From NCBI RefSeq assembly GCF_000424625.1, contig NZ_AUKG01000001.1, positions 620,001 to 684,000 on the forward strand: DNA of 64,000 nucleotides. The letters run 5' to 3'. Each line of letters starts with the position of its first letter. Position 1 is the stretch's first letter. This DNA comes from Conexibacter woesei Iso977N (GTDB lineage: Bacteria > Actinomycetota > Thermoleophilia > Solirubrobacterales > Solirubrobacteraceae). The notes under the pieces were generated by a model. It was not told the origin of the DNA and did not search any database. It worked only from the letters and a program-made list of their open reading frames with translations. This document shows, in pieces, positions 41,268-50,625 of the stretch. A program made the translations under genes and the position numbers.

Positions 41268-44200
41268 ATGGCTGAATCAACGCCGCCGGCCTTCGAGGCC
41301 GCAACCGTCCCCGATCCGGAACTCGTCAAGCGCGCCGAGGCGTTCACCCGTGAGCGCTTCCTGCACGAAGGCGAGGACCCCGCGGTCGCCCTTGCGCCCG
41401 GGTCCGCCCGGCGCCGCGCGCTCGACTTCGCGCTGCTGGAGATCGAGCGCGGCGAGAAGGTCCCGAGCACGAAGTGGCGGCGCCGCTACGCGCTGCTCCT
41501 CGGTCTGGAGCGCGTGCTCTCCGAGGACGAGCCGCGCCTCGCCGACGGCACGCTGCTCAACCCGCACCAGGTGGATGCGCTCTCGGGCACGCTCGTCGCG
41601 CTGCTCGCCTCGACCCAGAAGGGCGCCAACGGCAGCGCGGTCGCCGCCGACGCGGCGCCGGTCCTGGCCGTCGAGGAGGAGGTCGCGCCGGAGTCCGAGG
41701 CCGCGGCTGCGGAGCCCGAACCCGACGAGGTCGAGCCGGACGACGACCACGACGAGCACGACGACGACGATCACGACGACGACGAGCCCGAGGACACCAC
41801 CCCGGTCGACATCGAGATCGAGGGCCTCGACGACGAGGACGAGGAAGAGGACGAGCAGCCCTCCGAGGAGGAGCTCTACGACGACGAGGCCGACGAGGAC
41901 GTCGACGAGGACATCGAGGAGGGCGCGGCCGACGACCCCAACGCCGACAAGCGCTTCTGGTTCGAGCACGCGACCGGCGCCGGCAAGACCGTCGCGGCGA
42001 TGGGCTTCGTCGAGGCGTCGCGCACCGGCGGCGTCCTGATCCTCACGCACCGCCGCAACCTCGTCGACCAGTTCCTCGGCGAGCTGCACCAGCGCGGGTA
42101 CGGCAAGCGCGAGTCCCCGCCGCTGCTGGACTCCGACACGGGCGCGACCAAGCGGGTCGACGGCCCGGTCACGGTCGAGACCTACCAGTGGTTCGTCCGC
42201 AACGCCGGCCGGATCTCCGACGCCTACACGATCGTCATCTGCGACGAGGCGCACACGGCGCTGGGCGACAAGACGTCCGCCGCGATCCGCGCGTGGACCG
42301 GCCCGATCTTCGTCGGCATGACCGCGACGGGCGCGTTGATCGCCCGCCACGTCACCGACCTCTTCCCGACCCAGACCTCGCGCTTCGACCTCGCCCAGGC
42401 GGCGCGGCGCGGCGTGATCGCGCCGCTGCGGTCGCTCCGGATCCCGCCGGGTCCCGGCGTCCGGACGATCGCCAAGGTGCCCTTGCGCAAGGGCGAGGTC
42501 GACGTCGAGTTCGACCAGGAGATGCTGGCCGAGCTGCTGGACCAGCTGCCGTTCAACCTGGCGATCGCCGACCTCTACAAGACGCGCTTCAACGGCGTCC
42601 CGGGGGTCGTGTACGCCGCAGGCGTGCGCCACGCGATGAACGTCGCTGAGGCGTTCCGGGAGCTGGGGATCAAGGCGATGGGCGTGTCGGGGGAGACCCC
42701 GAAGCGCGAGCTCGCCGAGATCCTGGCGAAGTACGAGCGCGGCGAGATCGACGTGCTGGTCAACGCGCAGCTGCTGGCCGAGGGCTGGAACTCGCCGCGC
42801 GCGACCATCTGCATGCACTTGGCGCCGACGGCGTCCAAGCGCATCTACCAGCAGCGCGTGGGGCGCGTGACGCGGCGGCATCCGGGCAAGGAGTCCGGGA
42901 TCGTCGTGGACTTCGTGCACCCCGCGACGCGGCACGACGACCCGGTCGTGACGCTGCACTCGCTGCTGGACCGCGACGTCTACCGCGGTGGCGCGATCGT
43001 CGTCGGCCCGGTGCGGCGCGGGCGTGGCCGGCGGGTCCGGGTCGAGCGCCGGGTGATCCCGGTGACGGCCGACATGGACAAGCGCGTCGAGGTCTTCGAG
43101 CGCGAGCTGTGGCGGATCGCCGTCGAGTTCCTGGACTACGGCGAGCAGGTGCAGTGGGCGGCGCTGGCGGGTGCGCGGGTGGCTCCGAGTGGCTGGCGCC
43201 GCGCGCGGGCGATGTTGCACTTCGACAAGACCGGTGAGCTGAAGCGGGCGTTCCTGCTGACGTCGGTCGAGCGCAACAAGAACTCGCAGCTGCGGCTGCG
43301 CGCGCTGCAGGAGATCGCGCAGGCGCGCGACGCCGACGCGTTCGAGCGTGCCGTTGACGTGGTCCGGACGTGGTCGCGTGACGAGCGGCGCGAGGGCGTC
43401 AAGGTGTTGTTGCAGGCCTTGGCCGAGCGCCGGATCGGTCGCCGGGATCAGGCGTCGCACTGGATCTGGGACCTCGCCGACATGACGCGCGACGTCCACG
43501 AGGAGTACGCGGTCCAGCGCTGGCCGGAGACGAAGCGGTTGTTGGGGTTGTTGGTGAACTCCAGCGGCGGCGCGCATGCGCGCAACGCTCGTCGCCTGGT
43601 GCACGCGGCACGGAAGCAGGACCGGCGCTTGAGCGCCGCGCTGCTGGCCGCCGCGGTCGCGCACACGCCCGAGGCGATGGAGGTCGTCCGGGGCGCGCGC
43701 ACGCGCATGGCCCGGAAGCCGAGCGCGCTGTCGCGCGAGCTGCTGCGCAACTTCCCGAAGCGCAAGGGCCGCAACCGCAGGCGCAGGGGCAAGAAGGGCG
43801 ACGAGGCGGTCAAGGCCACGCAGGTGGAGGTCGCTGTCGGCGCCGTCGACGAGGCGGTCGCCGCGAACGGCGGCGCGACCGAGGCTGCCCCGCAGCAGGA
43901 CCAGCAGCCGTCGAGGAAGAGGCGCCGCCGCTCCCGCCGCAAGCGCAACGGGAACGTGAACGCCAACGGGGCGGAGCAGCAGCAGGTCGACACGCCGCAG
44001 GCCGAGACGCCGCAGGCCGAGATCGACCACGAGGCCGCCGCCGCGGGCATCGAAGCCGCCGCGGCGCTGCTCCTGGGCGGCCGCACCGAGACGCCGGACG
44101 CGCGCCGCCGCAGCACCCCCGTCTCCGACGGCCGCCGCCGCGGCACCCCCGTATCCGCACCCACGGACGAGACCCGCCAGCGCACGACGCCCAAGTCCGC

Positions 44201-45074
44201 CGAGCCCGAGCCCGAGTCGACGCCGGCCGCCGAGACTCCGGCCGAGGCCGAGGCTCCGAAGCCCCGCCGCCGTCGCACGCCGAAGGCCGCTGCCGCCGCG
44301 GAGTCGACCCCGGCCGTCGAAGCTGCGCCGGCCGAGCCGACTCCGACCGCCGACGCTCCGGCCGAGGAAGCGCCCAAGCCGCGCCGTCGTCGCACGCCGA
44401 AGGCCACCGAAGCCGCAGACCCCGAGTCGACCCCGACCGCCGACACTCCGGCCGAGGAGGAAGCTCCGAGGCCACGCCGTCGTCGCACGACGAGGGCCGC
44501 CGAAACGACCGACACGGCGACTCCGCCCGCCGACGACGAAGCGCCCAAGCCGGCGCGCCGCCGGACGACGAGGGCTGCCGAGGCGGAGGCGACTCCGGCC
44601 GAGGATGCTCCGAGGCCGGCGCGTCGCAGGACCGCGAGGGCTGCCGAGTCCGCGGACGGCGAGGCTGCGAGGCCCGCGCGTCGCAGGACGACGAGGGCTG
44701 CCGAGTCCGAGGCTGCGAGGCCGGCGCGTCGCAGGACGACGAGGGCTGCTGAGTCTGAGGGCGGCGAGGCTGCGAGGCCGGCGCGTCGCAGGACGACGAG
44801 GGCTGCTGAGTCGGAGGACGGGGAGGCTGCGAGGCCCGCGCGTCGCGGGACGACCAGGGCCGCTGAGTCCGAGGCTGCGAGGCCGGCGCGTCGCAGGACG
44901 ACCAGGGCTGCCGAGTCTGACGGCGAGGCGGCCAGGCCGAGGCGGAGGCGGACGGTCAGGGCGGCTGAGGCGCCGGAGCAGTTGTCGCTGGATGCGACCG
45001 CCGCGGAGGAGTCGAGGCCGGCTCGCCGGACGCGCCGCAGGGCGGGCGATGATCAGCTCGACGACGCCGCGTAG
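41268..45074 (+). CDS. SF2 DEAH helicase with acidic insert and repetitive basic C-terminal tail
   Basis: This is a 1268-residue nucleic-acid-dependent ATPase. An N-terminal domain ends in a Q-motif-like LNPHQVDALSGTLVALL (about 104-120). A highly acidic Asp/Glu/His-rich stretch follows (about 135-228), then motif I ATGAGKT (about 234), DEAH in VICDEAHTALG, MTATG (motif III), and QQRVGRVTRRHPG (motif VI, about 529). Residues about 610-840 are helical. From about 840 the tail is Lys/Arg-rich and from about 990 has eleven or twelve repeats of the type RPARRRTTRAAES. It resembles a DNA- or RNA-repair/RNP helicase (RapA/XPB-like core), but no exact family is assigned. Confidence 0.88.
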   Translation: MAESTPPAFEAATVPDPELVKRAEAFTRERFLHEGEDPAVALAPGSARRRALDFALLEIERGEKVPSTKWRRRYALLLGLERVLSEDEPRLADGTLLNPHQVDALSGTLVALLASTQKGANGSAVAADAAPVLAVEEEVAPESEAAAAEPEPDEVEPDDDHDEHDDDDHDDDEPEDTTPVDIEIEGLDDEDEEEDEQPSEEELYDDEADEDVDEDIEEGAADDPNADKRFWFEHATGAGKTVAAMGFVEASRTGGVLILTHRRNLVDQFLGELHQRGYGKRESPPLLDSDTGATKRVDGPVTVETYQWFVRNAGRISDAYTIVICDEAHTALGDKTSAAIRAWTGPIFVGMTATGALIARHVTDLFPTQTSRFDLAQAARRGVIAPLRSLRIPPGPGVRTIAKVPLRKGEVDVEFDQEMLAELLDQLPFNLAIADLYKTRFNGVPGVVYAAGVRHAMNVAEAFRELGIKAMGVSGETPKRELAEILAKYERGEIDVLVNAQLLAEGWNSPRATICMHLAPTASKRIYQQRVGRVTRRHPGKESGIVVDFVHPATRHDDPVVTLHSLLDRDVYRGGAIVVGPVRRGRGRRVRVERRVIPVTADMDKRVEVFERELWRIAVEFLDYGEQVQWAALAGARVAPSGWRRARAMLHFDKTGELKRAFLLTSVERNKNSQLRLRALQEIAQARDADAFERAVDVVRTWSRDERREGVKVLLQALAERRIGRRDQASHWIWDLADMTRDVHEEYAVQRWPETKRLLGLLVNSSGGAHARNARRLVHAARKQDRRLSAALLAAAVAHTPEAMEVVRGARTRMARKPSALSRELLRNFPKRKGRNRRRRGKKGDEAVKATQVEVAVGAVDEAVAANGGATEAAPQQDQQPSRKRRRRSRRKRNGNVNANGAEQQQVDTPQAETPQAEIDHEAAAAGIEAAAALLLGGRTETPDARRRSTPVSDGRRRGTPVSAPTDETRQRTTPKSAEPEPESTPAAETPAEAEAPKPRRRRTPKAAAAAESTPAVEAAPAEPTPTADAPAEEAPKPRRRRTPKATEAADPESTPTADTPAEEEAPRPRRRRTTRAAETTDTATPPADDEAPKPARRRTTRAAEAEATPAEDAPRPARRRTARAAESADGEAARPARRRTTRAAESEAARPARRRTTRAAESEGGEAARPARRRTTRAAESEDGEAARPARRGTTRAAESEAARPARRRTTRAAESDGEAARPRRRRTVRAAEAPEQLSLDATAAEESRPARRTRRRAGDDQLDDAA
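44250..44985 (+). repeat. Tandem coding repeats for a basic (R/K)PxRRRTxRAAE motif
   Basis: About 11 imperfect copies encode AxRPxRRRT(T/P)(R/K)AAE, with unit lengths of 13-30 residues. Copies 6-10 are nearly identical at DNA level, which implies recent expansion or slippage. The motif resembles histone H1-type or AT-hook-like nucleic-acid-binding tails. Confidence 0.85.
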
Positions 45075-45549
45075 CGAGCCGGATCAGGCGCTCGCGTCCG
45101 CGGCGCGGACGATCTGGACGGTCGAGATGGTGGCGTCGACCGCGGGGGCGACGCTCGCCGCGGTCATCGCCGGTAGCGCTATCACCGACCATGCGCACGG
45201 CGGCTGGCACACGTTCGGTTCGATCTTGCCGTACGTGGTCGCGATCCTCGGCGTGCTGCTCGCCGCGACGGTCCCGACCCTGCGCGTCCGCCGCTGGCGC
45301 TGGCGCCTGGACGACGACGAGCTCGACCTCCGCCGCGGCATCGTCGTCGACACCCGCACGATCGTCCCGCTGACCCGCATCCAGCACGTCGACATCCGCC
45401 GCACCGTCTGGTCGCAGCTGTTCGGCGTCGCCTCCGTCGTCGTCCACACCGCCGCCGGCACCACCGAGATCCCCCTCCTCCCGGAAGCCACCGCCGCCGG
45501 CGTCCGCGACCGCATCGCCGGCCTGATCCGCACGCCCGATGACGAGTGA
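45049..45549 (+). CDS. bPH2-domain membrane protein (YdbS-like)
   Basis: This is a 166-residue protein. Two TM helices (about 25-45 and 55-75) are followed by a bacterial PH (bPH2, formerly DUF304) domain: WRWRLDDDELDLRRGIVVDT, TIVPLTRIQHVDIRRTVWSQLFGVASV (written here in two parts of the same stretch) and ending IPLLPEATAAGVRDRI. The TxxPxxRIQxVDxxxxxxxxxxGxxxV pattern is characteristic. ATG 45049 overlaps the helicase 3' end by 26 nt, and its own stop overlaps the next start by 11 nt, giving a YdbS-YdbT-like pair. Confidence 0.88.
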   Translation: MISSTTPRSEPDQALASAARTIWTVEMVASTAGATLAAVIAGSAITDHAHGGWHTFGSILPYVVAILGVLLAATVPTLRVRRWRWRLDDDELDLRRGIVVDTRTIVPLTRIQHVDIRRTVWSQLFGVASVVVHTAAGTTEIPLLPEATAAGVRDRIAGLIRTPDDE

Positions 45550-47140
45550 CGACCCCTCCGTCCCACCACCCGCGCCGGAGTCTCCGGACCCCGGGTTGAG
45601 CGACGGCCGCCCCGCGTCGCAGCAGGCCGCGCCGAGTGACGACCGCGTCGCGTCGCCGCCGGCTGTGTCGAGCGACGAGCGCGCCGAGGTGCAGCCGGCC
45701 GCGGCGGAGTGGCAGGCGCCGGCGGCTCCGGACGCCGGGGTGGGTGGCTCAGCGGCGGATGGGCCGTACCGGCTGCATTACGCCGCGGCCGTCGCGCACG
45801 GGTTGCGGAGCTTGCGCGATGCCGCGGTGCCGTTGTTGATCGCGGTCTTCGCGGGCGGTGGTGGGGGTGGGATGCTCTCGCTCGGGATCGCGGTTGTTGG
45901 TGTTGTCGTGACGTTCGCGTTGGGGATCGCGCGGTGGCAGACGACGACGTACACGATCACGCCTGGCGCCCTGCACTACCGGTCGGGGCTGCTCTCGCCG
46001 GACGATGTGGTCGTCCCGATCGAGCGGATCCAGGCGGTCGACACGATCGCCGGGCCGGTGCAGCGGCTGTTCGGCGTCACCGGCCTGCACGTCCAGACCC
46101 CGGGCGGCGGCGATGACGGGGACGTCGTGCTGTCCGCGCTGTCGGCCGCCGATGCCGCGCACCTGCGCGCCGCGCTCGGCCATGCCGACGAGGCCGCCAC
46201 CGAGGAGGACAGGCATCCGTACCGGCAGCTGTCGACCCGCTCCCTGCTGCTCACCGCCCTCACGGCCCCGCAGCTGACCGTCGTGCTCCCCGTCGTCGGT
46301 GCCGCCTTCGGCGTCCTGCAGGACGGCAACCTCGCGGGCTCGGGCGAGGCAGAGGTCAACAACATCAACTCGTTCGGCGAGGCTGCGACCATCATCATCA
46401 TCTTGCTGGTCGGCGCGTGGGTGCTGTCGTTCCTGGGCGCGATCGTCGCGTTCGCGGGCTTCGAGGTCGAGCGGGCCGAGGGGCGGCTGCGGCTGCGCCG
46501 CGGGCTGCTCCAGCGCCGCGCGGTCAGCGTCCCGGTCGGGCGGATCGACGGCGTCCAGATCGTGGAGTCCCCGCTGCGCCGGCCGTTCGGGCTCGTCACG
46601 CTGCGCCTCGAGGTGACGAGCCTCGGCGGCCGCGAGACCGCCGCCCGGACCCTCTACCCGCTGCTGCCCCGCCGCGACGTCCCGGACCTCCTGGCCACGC
46701 TGCTGCCCGAGCTTTCCGGCTCGCTCGCGATCGCCGACCGCCCACCCGCGCGCGCCCGGCGCCGCTACGTGACCTGGCCGCTCGCCGCCGCGCTCGCCGC
46801 CTCGGCGTTGTTGATCATCTTGCTCCCGGCCGCGTGGCCCGCCGCGCCGGTCCTGGTCGTGCTCGCGATCCTGTCCGGCCTCGACGCCTACAACATCGCC
46901 GGCCTGCGCCTGCACGAGACCGAGCCCCGGATCATCGTCCGCGCGCGCCGCCGCGGCTCGCGCGTCACGCTGATCGCCCGGCGGCGACGCCTGCAGGAAC
47001 TCGAGCTGACCCGCTCCCCGCTGCAGCGCCGTGCGGGCCTCGCCTCGATCCACCTCGAGGTCGCCCGCGGGACGCGCCTCGGCGTCCGCCACGTCGAGCG
47101 CCCGCTCGCCGTCCGCGTCCTCGACGACGCCCCGGCCTGA
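45539..47140 (+). CDS. Multi-bPH2-domain membrane protein (YdbT-like)
   Basis: This is a 533-residue protein. A disordered Pro/Ser-rich N-terminus of about 75 residues precedes two TM helices and three bPH2 units. Each unit has the signature of an R/Q-x-x-V/I strand plus FG: VVPIERIQAVDTIAGPVQRL, SVPVGRIDGVQIVESPLRRP, and a third C-terminal unit with RRRRLQELELTRSPLQRR. In Bacillus, YdbS and YdbT confer resistance to membrane-active compounds; a similar role is inferred. It forms an overlapping operon with the gene at 45049. Confidence 0.88.
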   Translation: MTSDDPSVPPPAPESPDPGLSDGRPASQQAAPSDDRVASPPAVSSDERAEVQPAAAEWQAPAAPDAGVGGSAADGPYRLHYAAAVAHGLRSLRDAAVPLLIAVFAGGGGGGMLSLGIAVVGVVVTFALGIARWQTTTYTITPGALHYRSGLLSPDDVVVPIERIQAVDTIAGPVQRLFGVTGLHVQTPGGGDDGDVVLSALSAADAAHLRAALGHADEAATEEDRHPYRQLSTRSLLLTALTAPQLTVVLPVVGAAFGVLQDGNLAGSGEAEVNNINSFGEAATIIIILLVGAWVLSFLGAIVAFAGFEVERAEGRLRLRRGLLQRRAVSVPVGRIDGVQIVESPLRRPFGLVTLRLEVTSLGGRETAARTLYPLLPRRDVPDLLATLLPELSGSLAIADRPPARARRRYVTWPLAAALAASALLIILLPAAWPAAPVLVVLAILSGLDAYNIAGLRLHETEPRIIVRARRRGSRVTLIARRRRLQELELTRSPLQRRAGLASIHLEVARGTRLGVRHVERPLAVRVLDDAPA

Positions 47141-47168
47141 GCCGCCGCGGGGCGCGAAGGGCGGCGGC
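47141..47168. terminator. Hairpin between convergent genes
   Basis: GCCGCCGC and GCGGCGGC pair perfectly around a 12-nt loop in the 44-bp gap between the YdbT-like gene and birA. It could terminate both strands. No T-tract is seen. Confidence 0.4.
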
Positions 47169-47184
47169 GGTGCGGTGTCGCGGG

Positions 47185-47871
47185 CTAGGAGGGGAGCCGG
47201 CCGAGGTGGACCTCGCCAGCGTTCAATGTGATGGTCTCGCCTGAGGCGAGGGTGACGAGGAGCTCACCGGTGGCGTCGATGCCGGCGGCGGTGCCGGTGC
47301 CGCCGGACCAGGCGATCGTCTGGCCGAGCAGCGCGTCGCGCGCCCGCCAGGCGGCGAGGGTCTCCTCAAGGGGCGCGGCCAGCCACGACGACAGCGCGGC
47401 GAGCAACGACGACAAGAACGGCTCGACCTCCGACCGCGCCCGCCCGAGCGAGCCGGCGCGGTCCTGCACCTCCGGCGGCAACAGCGCGACGTCGACCGCC
47501 ACGTTGACGCCGATCCCGAGCACGGCCCAGCCCTCGTGCGGGCGGCCCTCCGCCAGGATCCCCGACACCTTGCGCCCGTCGACCAGAACGTCGTTGGGCC
47601 ACTTGATCCTCGCGCCGTCGCCGATCGTCTCGGCCACCGCCACCGCCGCGATCAGCGGCAGGACCGGCGGTGGGTCGCGCAAGATGATGGACATGGTCAC
47701 CGCGGCGCCGACCTGCGTCGTCCAGACGCGCCCTTGACGGCCGCGGCCGGAGGTCTGCGCCGAGGCGGTCACCAGCGCTCCGGAAGGCGCGCCTGCTGCC
47801 GCGAGGTCCCTTGCGCGGTCGTTCGTGGAGCCGACGGTCCGGAGATGGAGGCGCGGAGTCCCGAGCTTCAT
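47185..47871 (-). CDS. birA: Biotin-[acetyl-CoA-carboxylase] ligase, class I
   Basis: This is a 228-residue biotin protein ligase. It has no N-terminal helix-turn-helix, so it is a ligase without repressor function. Motifs are GSTNDRARDLA, ASAQTSGRGRQGRVW (biotin-AMP loop), KWPNDVLVDGRKVSGILAE and a C-terminal SH3-like cap (ATGELLVTLASGETITL). ATG 47871 overlaps the upstream stop by ATGA. It attaches biotin to acyl-CoA carboxylases. Confidence 0.95.
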   Translation of the reverse strand: MKLGTPRLHLRTVGSTNDRARDLAAAGAPSGALVTASAQTSGRGRQGRVWTTQVGAAVTMSIILRDPPPVLPLIAAVAVAETIGDGARIKWPNDVLVDGRKVSGILAEGRPHEGWAVLGIGVNVAVDVALLPPEVQDRAGSLGRARSEVEPFLSSLLAALSSWLAAPLEETLAAWRARDALLGQTIAWSGGTGTAAGIDATGELLVTLASGETITLNAGEVHLGRLPS

Positions 47872-48671
47872 CGCGGCCGGATGCGCAGCTCGTCGTCGAT
47901 CGCCACGCCCAGCAGCTCGCGCGCCGAGCCGCGGTTCACGGCCAGCGCCAGCGTCCGGTAGGCGTCTTCGTAGAGCAGCAGCTGCCCCGCCGGCACGTCG
48001 GCGAACGTGGTCGCGTAGACGCCCGCCCTGTCGTTGACGACCACGCCGTGCCCGAGCCGGAACCCGGACTCCGTCAGCTCCGCGTGCTCGACGTCGAGCA
48101 TCACGTTCCCGAAGCGGTCGAAGCCCACGGCGTGCGCGAACAGCTCGTTCGCCTCGGCATCCAGGAAGGCCAGCGGCATGTCGGCCCGGACGATCTCGTC
48201 GGCGTCGATCGGGTCGCCCGCCTCGAGCAGCTCCGCGCCGCCCGCCAAAGCGGCAGCCACGGGCGCGAAGAGATCCCGCCCGTGGAACGTGGCCGAAACC
48301 GGCTCCAGCCGGTGCTGCGACCGCGTCACGTCCACGACCTCCGCGATCCCCCCGAACCGCTGCGCCGCCAGCGACAGCAGCCCGTTGTCGGGCCCGACCA
48401 GCAGCCGGTCCTCCTCGGTCGTCCGCAGCGCGATCGCGCGCCGCGCGGTCCCGACGCCTGGATCGACGACCGCCAGGTGCACGCCCGGCGCGCAGAACGG
48501 CAGCGACCGCCGCAGGACCATCGCCGCGCTCCGCACGTCGTGGCGCGCCAGCCCGTGCGTCAGGTCGATCACCCGCGCGTCGGGCGCGATCCGCGCCATC
48601 ACCGCGTGGCAGACGCCCACGAAGTCGTCTTCGAGGCCGTAGTCGGACAGGAACGTGATCGGACGCGCCAT
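47868..48671 (-). CDS. SAM hydroxide adenosyltransferase (DUF62 family)
   Basis: This 267-residue enzyme converts S-adenosylmethionine plus water (hydroxide) to adenosine and methionine. Family features include [53 protein letters not shown] and [18 protein letters not shown] 48671 ([10 protein letters not shown]) is preceded by TAGCCT at 8 nt and no Shine-Dalgarno. It is coupled to birA. Related enzymes include fluorinases and chlorinases, but no halide-site evidence is seen. Confidence 0.92.
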   Translation of the reverse strand: MARPITFLSDYGLEDDFVGVCHAVMARIAPDARVIDLTHGLARHDVRSAAMVLRRSLPFCAPGVHLAVVDPGVGTARRAIALRTTEEDRLLVGPDNGLLSLAAQRFGGIAEVVDVTRSQHRLEPVSATFHGRDLFAPVAAALAGGAELLEAGDPIDADEIVRADMPLAFLDAEANELFAHAVGFDRFGNVMLDVEHAELTESGFRLGHGVVVNDRAGVYATTFADVPAGQLLLYEDAYRTLALAVNRGSARELLGVAIDDELRIRPR

Positions 48672-48679
48672 CGCGCGCC

Positions 48680-48685
48680 AGGCTA
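48680..48685 (-). promoter_or_regulatory. Putative -10 hexamer TAGCCT
   Basis: On the minus strand TAGCCT is followed by 8 nt and ATG 48671, as at other leaderless-type starts in this window. Confidence 0.45.
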
Positions 48686-48756
48686 TCGCCCGCAAACCCG
48701 CAGCCCAGACGAGGACCGCGATCGGACCTCAACCCATCGGCTCCCCCGACCGGGTG

Positions 48757-50625
48757 ATGGATCGCCTGACGACCACGCCGATCTCCGAGCGCATGAAGCT
48801 CTCCATCCGCAGCAAGCTCATCGGCAGCTCGCTCCTCATCATCGCGCTGTGCGCCGTTGGCTCGCTGCTGGCGATCGGCCACCTCGGGACCGTCAAGCAG
48901 TCCGGCAAGGACCTGCACGACAAGGCCTACACCCCGACGGTCAACTCGATCTACGCCACGGCCCTCGCCAAGGACCTCCAGCTGCAGTTCACCAACTACC
49001 AGCTGCTCGTCGCCCAGTACGGCCCGACGAAGGCCGGCAACACGCCGCAGTTCAAGACGCTGATGGCCGCGACCACCAAGGACCAGAAGGCCCTGGCCGT
49101 CGCCGCCAAGCAGCTCGACGCCGCCCCCGGCAGCGAGGCCAAGCTCGCCGCCAACGTCAAGACCTCGATCAAGAACTACAACGACGCGCTGAAGGCCGCG
49201 ACCACGCTGCCCAAGAACGCCTCCGCCGCCCAGTCGGCCAAGGTCATCGGCGCGATCCCGGGCACCGCGGTCAAGCTCGAGGCCGTCGCCGGCCAGTTCG
49301 CCCAGGCGTCCAACACGTACGCCCAGAAGGCCGAGAACAAGATCGACAGCTCCTACAAGTCGGGCCGTGACGCGATCATCATCACGTTGATCGTCGCGAT
49401 CCTCGCCGGCGTCGCGATCTCCTTCGTCGTCGCCTCCCGCATGGCCCGCCGTATCCGCCTCGTCGTCGACCGCCTGGCGATGCTGCGCGACAACTGCGCG
49501 ACCGAGCTGCGCCAGGGCCTGAACCGCTTCTCGCAGGGCGACCTGACCCAGGACGTCGTCCCGGTCACGCCGCAGCTCGAGGACCTCGGCACCGACGAGA
49601 TCGGCGATCTCGGCCGCGTCGCCGAGGCGCTGCGCTGCAACACGGTCGCCTCGGTCGAGTCCTACAACGACTCGCGCGCCGCGCTGACCGGCATGATCGG
49701 CCGCGTCTCGCAGTCCGCCGCGACGCTGTCCAGCGCCTCCGAGCACCTTGCGACGTCCTCGGGCGACGCGGGCCGCGCCGTCGGTGAGATCGCCCACGCG
49801 GTCGAGGACGTCGCCAACGGCGCCGAGCGCCAGGTCCAGGCCGTCGACGGCGCCCGCCAGATGACGGGCGAGATGGTCGAGGCCGCGCGCTCCTCCGCCG
49901 CCACCGCGGCCGAGACCGCCCGCGCCGCCGACGCCGCCCGCGAGGTCGCCTCCGAGGGCGCCGCCGCCGTGGCCCAGGCCACCGAGGCGATGGTCGCCGT
50001 CCGCGACGCCTCCGTCCAGGCCACCGGCGCGATCCGCGAGCTCGGCAGCAAGTCCGAGCAGATCGGCGGCATCGTCGACGCCATCACCGGTATCGCCGAG
50101 CAGACGAACCTCCTCGCGCTCAACGCCGCGATCGAGGCCGCCCGCGCCGGCGAGCAGGGCCGCGGCTTCGCCGTGGTCGCCGAGGAGGTCCGCAAGCTGG
50201 CCGAGGAGTCCCAGCAGGCCGCGTCCTCGATCTCGTCGCTGATCGGCGAGATCCAGGCCGAGACCGGCCGCGCCGTCGAGGTCGTCGAGCTGGGCGGCGC
50301 CCGGACCGACGAGGGCACCAAGACCGTCCAGCAGGCCCGCGAGGCGTTCGAGCGCATCAACGGCCAGGTCGAGGAGATGGGCGCGCGCGTCGGCGAGATC
50401 GCCTACGCCGTCGACCAGCTGACCCAGACCTCTCAGCGCATGGACGCCGAGATCGCCGAGGTCGCCGCCGTGTCCGAGCAGACCTCCGCCGCCACCCAGC
50501 AGGTCAGCGCCTCCACCCAGGAGACGTCGCACGCCGCGCAGACGATCGTCGCCTCCGCCGGCACGCTGGCCGAGACGGCCGGCGAGCTGACCCGCCTGGT
50601 CGGCGAGTTCACCCTGCCCGAGTAG
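48757..50625 (+). CDS. Methyl-accepting chemotaxis protein
   Basis: This is a chemoreceptor of about 622 residues. TM1 (about 22-42) and TM2 (about 207-227) flank a helical, 4HB-like extracytoplasmic sensor. After a HAMP domain comes a long coiled-coil signalling domain with the hairpin tip, including [20 protein letters not shown] and [15 protein letters not shown]. Many Ala/Glu heptads are present. The start could be GTG 48754, ATG 48757 or ATG 48793; the last begins directly before MKLSIRSK. No che genes are nearby. The 3' end overlaps the convergent cobA-hemD gene by 17 nt. Confidence 0.93.
   Translation: MDRLTTTPISERMKLSIRSKLIGSSLLIIALCAVGSLLAIGHLGTVKQSGKDLHDKAYTPTVNSIYATALAKDLQLQFTNYQLLVAQYGPTKAGNTPQFKTLMAATTKDQKALAVAAKQLDAAPGSEAKLAANVKTSIKNYNDALKAATTLPKNASAAQSAKVIGAIPGTAVKLEAVAGQFAQASNTYAQKAENKIDSSYKSGRDAIIITLIVAILAGVAISFVVASRMARRIRLVVDRLAMLRDNCATELRQGLNRFSQGDLTQDVVPVTPQLEDLGTDEIGDLGRVAEALRCNTVASVESYNDSRAALTGMIGRVSQSAATLSSASEHLATSSGDAGRAVGEIAHAVEDVANGAERQVQAVDGARQMTGEMVEAARSSAATAAETARAADAAREVASEGAAAVAQATEAMVAVRDASVQATGAIRELGSKSEQIGGIVDAITGIAEQTNLLALNAAIEAARAGEQGRGFAVVAEEVRKLAEESQQAASSISSLIGEIQAETGRAVEVVELGGARTDEGTKTVQQAREAFERINGQVEEMGARVGEIAYAVDQLTQTSQRMDAEIAEVAAVSEQTSAATQQVSASTQETSHAAQTIVASAGTLAETAGELTRLVGEFTLPE

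Noticed and set aside
44250-44985. Repeat array considered as CRISPR or a minisatellite outside genes
   Set aside because: Unit lengths vary, there are no unique spacers of constant size, and the repeats stay in the helicase reading frame.
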